Positions 41,067 through 48,951 of a stretch of 64,000 nt of DNA are shown here, piece by piece. The translations under genes were made by a program, and so were the position numbers. Under the pieces are notes generated by a model. The model made no database searches. It had not been told where the DNA came from and saw nothing but the letters and a program-made list of their open reading frames with translations. The number at the start of each line of letters is the position of its first letter. Positions within the stretch are counted from its first letter, which is position 1. Where the stretch lies: positions 1 through 64,000 of the forward strand of contig PGZO01000005.1 of NCBI GenBank assembly GCA_002841375.1, written 5' to 3'. This DNA comes from Firmicutes bacterium HGW-Firmicutes-7 (GTDB lineage: Bacteria; Bacillota; Clostridia; Lachnospirales; Vallitaleaceae).

Positions 41067-42821
41067 ATGAGAAAACTCAAAATGCATGTGATTTCAAAAG
41101 GCTATAGTATCCAATATATCATCGCAATTTCAACAATTATCGTAGCAATCTTACCTATGATTTATACAGGTTTGTCCATGTATGAAAAATACTCTCATCA
41201 AATTATTGAAAACTCTAAGATCTCTACTGGACAAATACTTGAGCAACTTAAAATGAATATTGATGACTATTTAGCAAAAGGCATTACTAGTCATAGTGAT
41301 GTGGAAAATTTGTTAATTAATAATAACAATGAATACAATGCAATGTTGATTTCCAATCTCAATATGTATTTTTCATCAAAAAACGATACGGTTTCTATTA
41401 CTACATTTAATCTTGATGGTGACCTTATGAATACAGTTCCATCGGTACCTCTTCGACAAAATATACAAGTGGCAAAAGAGCCGTGGTTTGAACAAGTAAT
41501 TGAGCAAAATTCGCTCTACTATATTTCAGAACCACATATTCAAAATATTATTCAAGGACAGTATAAATGGGTTGTTTCAATATGTAAGGTAGTGGATCTG
41601 GTTGAATCAAATACGAATGATAAAGCTGTTCTTGTTGTTGACGTCAGCTTGCAACCGCTAGTGGAACTCTGTAACAATTTAAATCTTGGAGGGAGTGGGT
41701 ATGTATATATTGTAGATGAGAATGATGAAATTATTTATCATCCACAACAAGCAGTTGTTTTTTCAGGATTAAAAGATGAGATATCTTTCAAGTATAACGA
41801 ACAAAGTACAACCTATATAAATCCTCAAGGAGATGAGGTGTTAATTGTCAATAATAGTTTGAATTTTGTAAGTTGGGAGTTAGTTGGCGTTTCCTATATT
41901 AAAAATATTGCAGATCGAAACTATCAAATTGCAAAAGAAATTATGGTCACTGTTCCAATAATATTAATTATTGTCGTGTTACTATCTTGGTATATCTCCT
42001 ATAAGATTTCCTTGCCTATAAAAGAATTGGGTAAGCATATGAAAATTGTAGAAAAAGGTAATTTTGACATTAAATTAGATTTGAAAAATGGGGAACTTGA
42101 AGTAATGAATTTGACGCATACCTTTAATGTCATGGTAAAGCGAATCAAAGAACTTATTGATGAAAATAAAAAAGAACAAGAAGCAAAGCGACATAATGAG
42201 CTTAATGCCCTACAAGCCCAGATAAACCCACATTTTTTATACAATACACTTGATTCTATCATGTGGATGGCAGAAGCTGGAATGAGTGAAGAAGTTGTTC
42301 TAATGGTTACTGCTCTTGCGAAGTTATTTAGAATAAGTATTAGTAAGGGGCATAATATCATAACGGTAGAAGAAGAGCTAGAACATGCTAAAAATTATTT
42401 GTTAATTCAGAAAATTAGGTATAAAGATAAATTCAACTTTTATATTAATGTAAGTGAAGAAGTCAAAATGCTTAAAACCGTTAAACTCATTTTGCAACCA
42501 ATTATTGAAAATGCCATTTATCACGGGATAGAGTATATGGTTGATTTAGGAAGGATTGACATTAATGCTGAAATCTCTGAGGGGAAATTGCTCTTTACAA
42601 TTCAAGACAATGGACTTGGTATGTCACTAGAAGTACTCGATTGTATTCGTAAAGGAACCATTGAAGGGAATATAGAAAAAGGTGGTAGTGGTGTGGGTGT
42701 AAGAAATGTTGATCAACGTATAAAATTAAGATATGGGTATGAATATGGTTTGGAAATTGATAGCCAGGAAGAAAGTGGAACGCAAGTAAAAATATGGTTA
42801 CCCATTATCAGAGGTGAATGA
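41067..42821 (+). CDS. YesM-type (LytS-like) sensor histidine kinase
   Basis: A 584-residue membrane kinase. A first membrane segment (about 12-34) is followed by a roughly 260-residue extracellular dCache-like sensor, a second segment (about 293-313) and HAMP, then the His_kinase motif AQINPHFLYNTLDSI with His389, and an ATPase domain ending in QDNGLGMS and GSGVGVRNVDQR. ATG 41067 fits TGGAGG (41052-41057); the frame extends upstream to overlap the regulator gene without a ribosome site. The kinase, regulator and binding protein form one operon. Confidence 0.92.
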   Translation: MRKLKMHVISKGYSIQYIIAISTIIVAILPMIYTGLSMYEKYSHQIIENSKISTGQILEQLKMNIDDYLAKGITSHSDVENLLINNNNEYNAMLISNLNMYFSSKNDTVSITTFNLDGDLMNTVPSVPLRQNIQVAKEPWFEQVIEQNSLYYISEPHIQNIIQGQYKWVVSICKVVDLVESNTNDKAVLVVDVSLQPLVELCNNLNLGGSGYVYIVDENDEIIYHPQQAVVFSGLKDEISFKYNEQSTTYINPQGDEVLIVNNSLNFVSWELVGVSYIKNIADRNYQIAKEIMVTVPIILIIVVLLSWYISYKISLPIKELGKHMKIVEKGNFDIKLDLKNGELEVMNLTHTFNVMVKRIKELIDENKKEQEAKRHNELNALQAQINPHFLYNTLDSIMWMAEAGMSEEVVLMVTALAKLFRISISKGHNIITVEEELEHAKNYLLIQKIRYKDKFNFYINVSEEVKMLKTVKLILQPIIENAIYHGIEYMVDLGRIDINAEISEGKLLFTIQDNGLGMSLEVLDCIRKGTIEGNIEKGGSGVGVRNVDQRIKLRYGYEYGLEIDSQEESGTQVKIWLPIIRGE

Positions 42822-42822
42822 T

Positions 42823-43791
42823 ATGAATATTGATCAAAAAAATGGTACCATTTGGCTTGCAGCTGGATTGATTATTCTACTGATCATTATGTTTCGATTG
42901 AATATTAATTTAGAACAAACTGAAAAGAAGCAAATAACGATTATCACGAAATCAAAATATGGGGAAAATTGGGAGACTATTTCTAATGGTATTCGAGCTG
43001 GAGCAAATGAGTTTGGTGTGAATATAAAGCTTTTAGCACCAGACAGTAATAAAGATATAGATGCCCAAAAAACATTAATTCAAGCTGCGACTATAAATGG
43101 AACCGATGCAATTATTATAGCGCCTATCGATTACCATATGCTTGATGAAACCATAAGCGATTTGAACAAGGATAAAATCCCTGTTATAACAATGGTATCA
43201 GTTAGTGAAAAGTACCCTTATAAATATTACATTGGACTTGATCATTATGAGACAGGAAGGAAGATCGGACAAGTTATAATGAAGGAAATCGGCAGTGAAG
43301 GTTCAATTGCGCTAATGGGTATGATGGAACTATCAGATGATATTGTATTGCGGGAAAGAGGTGTTCGAGACTACTTGAAGGAATTTACCTCTATTACTGT
43401 TCTAGAAACAGGTGAAAATTCAATGGGCGAGTTTTCGGTCGTTACAAATACGAAAGATTTGCTGAAAACCCATCCGCAAATTAATGCAATTATTGGCTTA
43501 GATGAAGAAGCAACAAGAGGCATATGCTTGGCTTTCAAGGCTAAAAAGCCAGGAGTTATAGTTGTCGGATTTGGTAGCAGTCATGATATTGTTAATCAAG
43601 TAGAATTAGGAATAATTGATGAGCTTGTCGTACCAAATTACTTTGGAATAGGTTATATGGCGATTAAAAATACAGTAGACTACATGAATCAAAAGGATTT
43701 TGATAGAAATACATATATTGATCCGATGGTTATTGACTTAGACAGTATATATGATGAAGACATACAAAAAGTGCTATTTTCTATTCAATAA
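42823..43791 (+). CDS. Membrane-anchored sugar-binding protein, probable accessory sensor for the two-component system
   Basis: A 322-residue periplasmic-binding-protein fold (Peripla_BP_4 type; GIRAGANEFGV, DAIIIAPIDYHM, NAIIGLDEEATRGICLAF, VVGFGSS). It has an N-terminal membrane anchor (WLAAGLIILLIIMF, about 11-24) with no lipobox Cys, so it stays tethered. ATG 42823 follows GAGGTG two bases after the kinase stop. It is not next to a permease gene but is the third gene of the kinase operon. By analogy with XylFII-LytS-YesN of Clostridium beijerinckii, it probably presents the sugar signal to the kinase rather than transporting. Confidence 0.85.
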   Translation: MNIDQKNGTIWLAAGLIILLIIMFRLNINLEQTEKKQITIITKSKYGENWETISNGIRAGANEFGVNIKLLAPDSNKDIDAQKTLIQAATINGTDAIIIAPIDYHMLDETISDLNKDKIPVITMVSVSEKYPYKYYIGLDHYETGRKIGQVIMKEIGSEGSIALMGMMELSDDIVLRERGVRDYLKEFTSITVLETGENSMGEFSVVTNTKDLLKTHPQINAIIGLDEEATRGICLAFKAKKPGVIVVGFGSSHDIVNQVELGIIDELVVPNYFGIGYMAIKNTVDYMNQKDFDRNTYIDPMVIDLDSIYDEDIQKVLFSIQ

Positions 43792-43797
43792 TACAAC

Positions 43798-43830
43798 AAA
43801 GCGTAGATTTTAGAATCTATGCTTTATTTG
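43798..43830 (+). terminator. Terminator of the sensor operon
   Basis: AAAGCGTAGATT (43798-43809) pairs with AATCTATGCTTT (43814-43825), one G-U pair, followed by ATTTGTT. Confidence 0.8.
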
Positions 43831-43867
43831 TTATTGCTATAAAGTAACTACAATTGGAACGATTATG

Positions 43868-43929
43868 GTAGAAATTCAACAACTCATCGTAGAATTTCTA
43901 ACGCATTAAATTGATGACTTCTCTATAAT
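43868..43929 (+). promoter_or_regulatory. mgl promoter with 21-bp-spaced direct repeats
   Basis: GTAGAAATTC (43868-43877) and GTAGAATTTC (43889-43898) are direct repeats exactly 21 bp apart, as for AraC-type DNA-binding domains. The second abuts a non-consensus -35 position, and TATAAT lies at 43924-43929. The lack of a -35 suggests activator dependence, with the YesN-type regulator as the natural candidate. The same bases also form an inverted repeat TAGAAATTC/GAATTTCTA. Confidence 0.65.
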
Positions 43930-43973
43930 AATAGTTGTAATCATTAACTAGTATTCTCATTAGGGGGTTTATC

Positions 43974-45011
43974 ATGAAGAAAAGTTTAGCATTATTATTA
44001 GTATTAGCTTTATCAATTAGCGTTTTTGCTGGTTGTGGTAAAAAAGCAGTTGAAACAGCAGGTGGAGGAGATCTACCTACTATTGGTGTAACGATTTACA
44101 AATATGATGATAACTTCATGTCATTTGTAAGAAGAGCTATTGAAAAAAATGCTGAGGGATCAGCAACACTTGTATTAAATGATTCACAAAATGACCAAGC
44201 AAAACAAAATGAACAAGTTGATTTAATGATTTCTAAAGGTGTAAGTGTATTGGCTATTAACCTAGTTGATCCACAAGCAGCAGCGACAATTATTTCTAAA
44301 GCAAAAGATGCTAATTTACCATTGGTATTCTTCAACAAAGAACCTAGCGCAACAGACATGGCAAGCTATGATAAATGCTGGTATGTTGGAACAACATCAG
44401 CTGAATCAGGTATTATTCAAGGCGAATTAATTGTTGAAGCATGGAAAGCAAACCCAGAATGGGATAAAAATGGCGATGGAATCCTTCAATACGTTTTATT
44501 AAAAGGTGAACCTGGTCATCCTGACGCTGAAGCACGTACTACTTTTGCAGTATCAACAGTTACAGATGCAGGTATTAAGGTTGAAGAATTAGAACTTCAA
44601 ACTGGTATGTGGGACACTGTAAAAGCTAAAGAACTTATGGATACATGGTTATCAAAACATGGTGATGCAATTGAGTTTGTTATTGCCAATAATGATGGTA
44701 TGGCACTTGGTGCAGTTTCCTCTCTTCAAGCAGAAGGTTATTTCACAAATGACAAATTTATGCCAGTTGTTGGGGTAGATGCAATACCAGACGTATTAAC
44801 AAAAATCGAAGAAGGTACTATGATCGGTACAGTTCTTAACGATGCAGCAAATCAAGGTAAAGCAACTGTAGATCTATCAAGAAACGTTGGTCAAGGTAAG
44901 GATCCATTAGAGGGTACTTCATGGATACTTGATGAGACGAAAGCTGTTCGTGTTCCTTACGTAGCAGTTACAATGGAAAATATTGAAATGGCTAAAAAAT
45001 CATACGAATAA
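43974..45011 (+). CDS. mglB: Galactose/glucose-binding lipoprotein
   Basis: Substrate-binding lipoprotein of the Mgl ABC importer. The 345-residue precursor has a type II signal with lipobox VFAGC (Cys at about 21). The mature part follows E. coli MglB closely: calcium loop around DKNGDGILQYVLLKGEPGHP, GMWDTVKAKELMDTW, FVIANNDGMALGAV, VVGVDAIPDVL and GTVLNDAANQG, so D-galactose or D-glucose is the expected ligand. AGGGGG precedes the ATG. A hairpin between mglB and mglA would give the binding protein excess over the other subunits. Confidence 0.95.
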   Translation: MKKSLALLLVLALSISVFAGCGKKAVETAGGGDLPTIGVTIYKYDDNFMSFVRRAIEKNAEGSATLVLNDSQNDQAKQNEQVDLMISKGVSVLAINLVDPQAAATIISKAKDANLPLVFFNKEPSATDMASYDKCWYVGTTSAESGIIQGELIVEAWKANPEWDKNGDGILQYVLLKGEPGHPDAEARTTFAVSTVTDAGIKVEELELQTGMWDTVKAKELMDTWLSKHGDAIEFVIANNDGMALGAVSSLQAEGYFTNDKFMPVVGVDAIPDVLTKIEEGTMIGTVLNDAANQGKATVDLSRNVGQGKDPLEGTSWILDETKAVRVPYVAVTMENIEMAKKSYE

Positions 45012-45036
45012 AAATTAATAGATATTAAATATGATT

Positions 45037-45067
45037 GCCGAAGATGTCAATGGCATCTTCGGCTTTG
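45037..45067 (+). terminator. mglB-mglA intercistronic attenuator hairpin
   Basis: GCCGAAGATG (45037-45046) pairs perfectly with CATCTTCGGC (45054-45063), followed by only TTTG. Partial termination would lower mglA and mglC relative to mglB. Confidence 0.7.
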
Positions 45068-45169
45068 ATATGAAAAGGAAGTTGGTGTTGAAACGATGAG
45101 ATTTCAATGCTAATTTGCTGAGAATAAGATTCGTGTTAAATAGGATCGTATCAATACAGGAGGTTTAAA

Positions 45170-46693
45170 ATGGCCGATACAACCCAAGAAATTGATAATA
45201 AACCATTTATATTAGAAATGAAAAATATGTCTAAGTCCTTTCCTGGGGTTAAAGCTCTTGATAAAGCGATGCTTTCAGTAAGAGAAGGGACTGTGCATGC
45301 TCTGCTCGGAGAAAATGGTGCAGGCAAGTCCACTTTGATGAAGTGTTTGTTTGGCATTTACAATGAAGATGAAGGGGAAATTGTATTTAACAATAAGAGG
45401 CTTAAAGTTTCTTCAGCAAAGCAAGCACTTGATCAGGGCATCTCAATGGTGCATCAAGAACTAAATCAAGTTAAAGATATGAGAATCATGGATAATATTT
45501 GGTTAGGTAGGTTTCCAAGAAAGGGGCCCTTTGCTGATGAAGTAAAAATGTATCAAGATACAGCAAAAATTTTTAAAGAATTGGATATCACTTTAAACCC
45601 AAAGCAAAAGGTAAGAAGCCTTTCTGTTTCAGAGAGTCAAATGACTGAAATAGCTAAAGCAGTATCCTATGATTCAAAGATTATTGTTATGGATGAGCCA
45701 ACATCATCCTTAACAGAAATAGAAGTCAATCATTTATTTAGAATTATCCGTTCATTAAAAGCAAGAGGTGTTGGGATTATTTATATTTCTCACAAAATGG
45801 AAGAGATTAAAGAAATATCTGACGAAGTAACAATAATGAGAGATGGCAAATACATAGCGACAAGGAAATCAAATGAAGTGTCAACAGATGAAATTATTAG
45901 TTTAATGGTAGGTAGAGACTTGACGCATCGCTTTCCAGTTAAAACAAATCAACCAGGAGAAGTGATCATGACGGTTGAAAATTTAACTTCTTTGCATCAG
46001 CCTTCAGTTATTGATGTAAGCTTTGACCTGAGAAAAGGTGAGATACTTGGTATAGCAGGTTTGGTTGGTTCTAGAAGAACAGAATTATTGGAAACAATTT
46101 TCGGTACACGTGCTAAAAAATCAGGTGTCATTTATTTGCATGGTAAAGTCATTAAAAATAAATTTCCCAAAGAATCCATTAAAAACGGTTTTGCATTAGT
46201 TACAGAAGAGAGACGAGAGACTGGGATCTTTGGTGTAGCCAATATAATATTTAACGCTGTTATAGCTAATTTGAAAAGATATGTTCAGCCCATCAAAATA
46301 TTAAATAATAAAAAAATGCAAGAAGATACAGCGTGGGTTATCAATAGTATGTCCGTAAAAACACCTTCTCATAAAACAAGAATTTCATCCTTGTCAGGAG
46401 GTAATCAACAAAAAATTATTTTAGGAAGATGGTTATTAACTGAACCGGAAGTTTTACTATTAGATGAACCAACTAGAGGTATTGATGTTGGGGCTAAATT
46501 CGATATATATGAATTAATGATTGAACTTGGCGCGAAAGAAAAAGGGGTTATCATGGTTTCATCTGAGATGCCAGAATTATTAGGTGTTACAGATCGTATA
46601 CTTGTTATGAGTAATGGTCGTGTAGCTGGTATTGTTAACACAAATGAAACAAATCAAGAAGAGATTCTTAGGCTAGCTGCCAAATACTTATAA
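45170..46693 (+). CDS. mglA: Galactose/methyl-galactoside ABC transporter ATP-binding protein
   Basis: A 507-residue double ATPase of the carbohydrate uptake class 2 family. First domain: Walker [10 protein letters not shown] (47-55), signature-like [13 protein letters not shown], Walker [13 protein letters not shown]. Second domain: degenerate Walker [25 protein letters not shown] signature and [13 protein letters not shown]. This asymmetry is normal for RbsA/MglA. AGGAGG precedes the ATG. It drives sugar uptake with mglB and mglC. Confidence 0.95.
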   Translation: MADTTQEIDNKPFILEMKNMSKSFPGVKALDKAMLSVREGTVHALLGENGAGKSTLMKCLFGIYNEDEGEIVFNNKRLKVSSAKQALDQGISMVHQELNQVKDMRIMDNIWLGRFPRKGPFADEVKMYQDTAKIFKELDITLNPKQKVRSLSVSESQMTEIAKAVSYDSKIIVMDEPTSSLTEIEVNHLFRIIRSLKARGVGIIYISHKMEEIKEISDEVTIMRDGKYIATRKSNEVSTDEIISLMVGRDLTHRFPVKTNQPGEVIMTVENLTSLHQPSVIDVSFDLRKGEILGIAGLVGSRRTELLETIFGTRAKKSGVIYLHGKVIKNKFPKESIKNGFALVTEERRETGIFGVANIIFNAVIANLKRYVQPIKILNNKKMQEDTAWVINSMSVKTPSHKTRISSLSGGNQQKIILGRWLLTEPEVLLLDEPTRGIDVGAKFDIYELMIELGAKEKGVIMVSSEMPELLGVTDRILVMSNGRVAGIVNTNETNQEEILRLAAKYL

Positions 46694-46704
46694 GGAGTGA
46701 AAAT

Positions 46705-47742
46705 ATGGAAGAGAAAGTTATCAATACAAGAAAGCAATTATACGATAATGTTACGAAGTGGATGATGAATAATGCCATTTATTTGGTATTATTAGCGTTA
46801 TTAGTAATTATTGTCATAATTTCACCAGACTTTATTTCCTTAAGAAACTTTAAAAACATATTAGTTCAAGCTTCTACACGTGTTATTATGGCACTTGGAG
46901 TAGGAGGCATTATCATTGCAAAAGGAACAGATTTATCACTAGGTAGACAAGTCGGTTTAGCAGCTGTTATTTCAGCGTCGTTATTACAAGATATTAAATA
47001 TGAATATAGAATGTATCCTGACTTGCCTGTATTATGGATTATTGTACCTATTTTAATTGTTATGGTAGTAACAGCGTTATTTAGCACAATGAATGGTTTT
47101 GTTGTTGCGAAGTTAAACGTGGATCCTTTTATTGCTACGTTAGGTATGATGGTTATAGTATACGGTGTTAACTCTATTTACTATGACCGACCACCCTATG
47201 GTGCGCAACCTATTGGTGGACTTGATAAGAGATTTACAGGCTTTGCCCAAGGATCAATACATTTAGGTTCCTTTGACATTCCTTATTTAATCATTTATGC
47301 CATGATTGTTATTGGAATTATATGGGTAATCTGGACAAAAACCAGTTTTGGAAAAAACATGTATGCAATTGGAGGTAATAAAGAAGCCGCATTGGTATCA
47401 GGGGTAAATGTTGTCGTTTGTACGATATTAGTTTATACCTTAGCAGGGTTACTATATGGCCTTGGCGGTTCATTAGAAGCAGCCAGAATTGGTAGTGCAA
47501 CGAATAACACCGGGAATATGTATGAATTGGATGCGATATCTGCTTGTATTGTAGGGGGACTATCTTTTAATGGTGGAGTTGGATCTGTTTCGGGGATTGT
47601 TACAGGCGTACTAATCTTTCAAGTTATTGCCTACGGCTTATCCTTTATAGGTGTAAATCCATACTTGCAGTTTATAATTAAGGGGTTAATTATCATCATA
47701 GCAGTAGCTATAGATTCAAGAAAGCACGGCAACAATAAGTAA
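46705..47742 (+). CDS. mglC: Galactose/methyl-galactoside ABC transporter permease
   Basis: A 345-residue inner-membrane permease of the BPD_transp_2 family with about nine to ten hydrophobic segments. Conserved blocks include IIAKGTDLSLGRQVGLAAVI, LNVDPFIATLGMMVIVYG, GGNKEAALVSGVNV and DAISACIVGGLSFNGGVGSV. Eleven bases separate it from mglA, and AAGGAGTG precedes the ATG. It is the last gene of the mgl operon; a terminator follows. Confidence 0.95.
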   Translation: MEEKVINTRKQLYDNVTKWMMNNAIYLVLLALLVIIVIISPDFISLRNFKNILVQASTRVIMALGVGGIIIAKGTDLSLGRQVGLAAVISASLLQDIKYEYRMYPDLPVLWIIVPILIVMVVTALFSTMNGFVVAKLNVDPFIATLGMMVIVYGVNSIYYDRPPYGAQPIGGLDKRFTGFAQGSIHLGSFDIPYLIIYAMIVIGIIWVIWTKTSFGKNMYAIGGNKEAALVSGVNVVVCTILVYTLAGLLYGLGGSLEAARIGSATNNTGNMYELDAISACIVGGLSFNGGVGSVSGIVTGVLIFQVIAYGLSFIGVNPYLQFIIKGLIIIIAVAIDSRKHGNNK

Positions 47743-47777
47743 ATCCTGTTAATCCCTCAATATAGGATGTGTACAGC

Positions 47778-47817
47778 AAAAAGACTAATTAGCAGGATGT
47801 TGTAATTGGTCTTTTTG
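47778..47817 (+). terminator. mgl operon terminator
   Basis: AAAAAGACTAATTA (47778-47791) pairs with TAATTGGTCTTTTT (47803-47816), with G-U pairs, and ends in a T-run. Confidence 0.8.
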
Positions 47818-47896
47818 TATTTAACTTGATTAAAAACAAGGTTTCTTGTAAAATAAAGATAATTTTAAAACGATTCATAACAAGGGAGCAAATTTC

Positions 47897-48919
47897 ATGA
47901 ATAATGTAAATCTGAAACTGATAAGTATTAATATAGTAATCGTTTTAATTTTATTAGTGGGCTGTACGAAAGGGACGAATAATATTGCAACCGACGAGGT
48001 ATCTGACACAATCAAAATCGGGGTGCTCATTTATAGATTTGATGATCAATTTATTTCTTCTGTAATAGATGTGATTGAACAGGAAACAGAAGAACTCAAT
48101 AAAATAAGTACTAAAAAAATCGAAATTTCCATAGTCGACGGTAAAAATCAACAAGATATACAAGTGGATCAAATGAAACAATTTATAAAAGAGGATTATG
48201 ATGCGCTTGCGATTAATCTTGTAGATCGGAGTAAAGCATCGGTTGTTATTAATGAGGCAAAACAAGCAAATATTCCAGTAGTATTTTTTAATAGAGAACC
48301 TGTTCAGGTCGATATGGCAAGATGGGATCAAATCTATTACGTTGGTACAAAAGGAGAACAATCTGGATTAATTCAAGGAGAAATTGCAGGTGAATATTGG
48401 TTTGATCATCCTGAGGCAGATAGAAACGGGGATGGGATTATGCAATATGTTTTGATTGAAGGACAGCCCGGTCATCAAGATGTGATTCAACGATCACAAT
48501 ATAGTGTTAAGGCATTACAAGATATGGGCATAGAGGTTGAAGAACTCGTAAAAGATACAGCTAATTGGCAAAGGCTAGAAGCACAAGATGTAATGAGCGA
48601 TTGGTTAGATTATTTTGGAGATGATATTGAGATGATTTTATCTAACAATGATGCAATGGCACTAGGTGCCATTGATGCAATGAGGGCACATGATAGCAGA
48701 TTAATACCTGTCGTAGGAATTGATGGTATTCAATTAGCGCGAGAAGCCTTAAAAAAGGGTGAAATTATTGGAACTGTTTTTAATGATAATATTGGTCAAG
48801 GGAAAATGGTCATGAATATTGCTTATTATCTAGCGCAAGATTTAGACCCCACACTTTTTATTGACGACATTGAAAAGGGTACTTATTATTGGGTCGATTA
48901 CCATAAGGTAATCGACTAG
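47897..48919 (+). CDS. Second MglB-like galactose-binding lipoprotein
   Basis: A 340-residue paralogue of MglB with lipobox LLVGC (Cys at about 23). Conserved ligand and calcium-site stretches include FFNREP, DRNGDGIMQYVLIEGQPGHQ, MILSNNDAMALGAI, VVGIDGIQLA and GTVFNDNIGQGK. It has its own ribosome site (AAGGGAG) and follows the mgl terminator, so it is transcribed separately. It could share the MglAC permease with a different affinity, or act as another sensor. Differences such as acidic substitutions (ARWDQIYYVG for SYDKCWYVG) suggest altered specificity or partner contacts. Confidence 0.88.
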   Translation: MNNVNLKLISINIVIVLILLVGCTKGTNNIATDEVSDTIKIGVLIYRFDDQFISSVIDVIEQETEELNKISTKKIEISIVDGKNQQDIQVDQMKQFIKEDYDALAINLVDRSKASVVINEAKQANIPVVFFNREPVQVDMARWDQIYYVGTKGEQSGLIQGEIAGEYWFDHPEADRNGDGIMQYVLIEGQPGHQDVIQRSQYSVKALQDMGIEVEELVKDTANWQRLEAQDVMSDWLDYFGDDIEMILSNNDAMALGAIDAMRAHDSRLIPVVGIDGIQLAREALKKGEIIGTVFNDNIGQGKMVMNIAYYLAQDLDPTLFIDDIEKGTYYWVDYHKVID

Positions 48920-48951
48920 TAATTTATCTAATCTGCGATTATTACGCCTCA

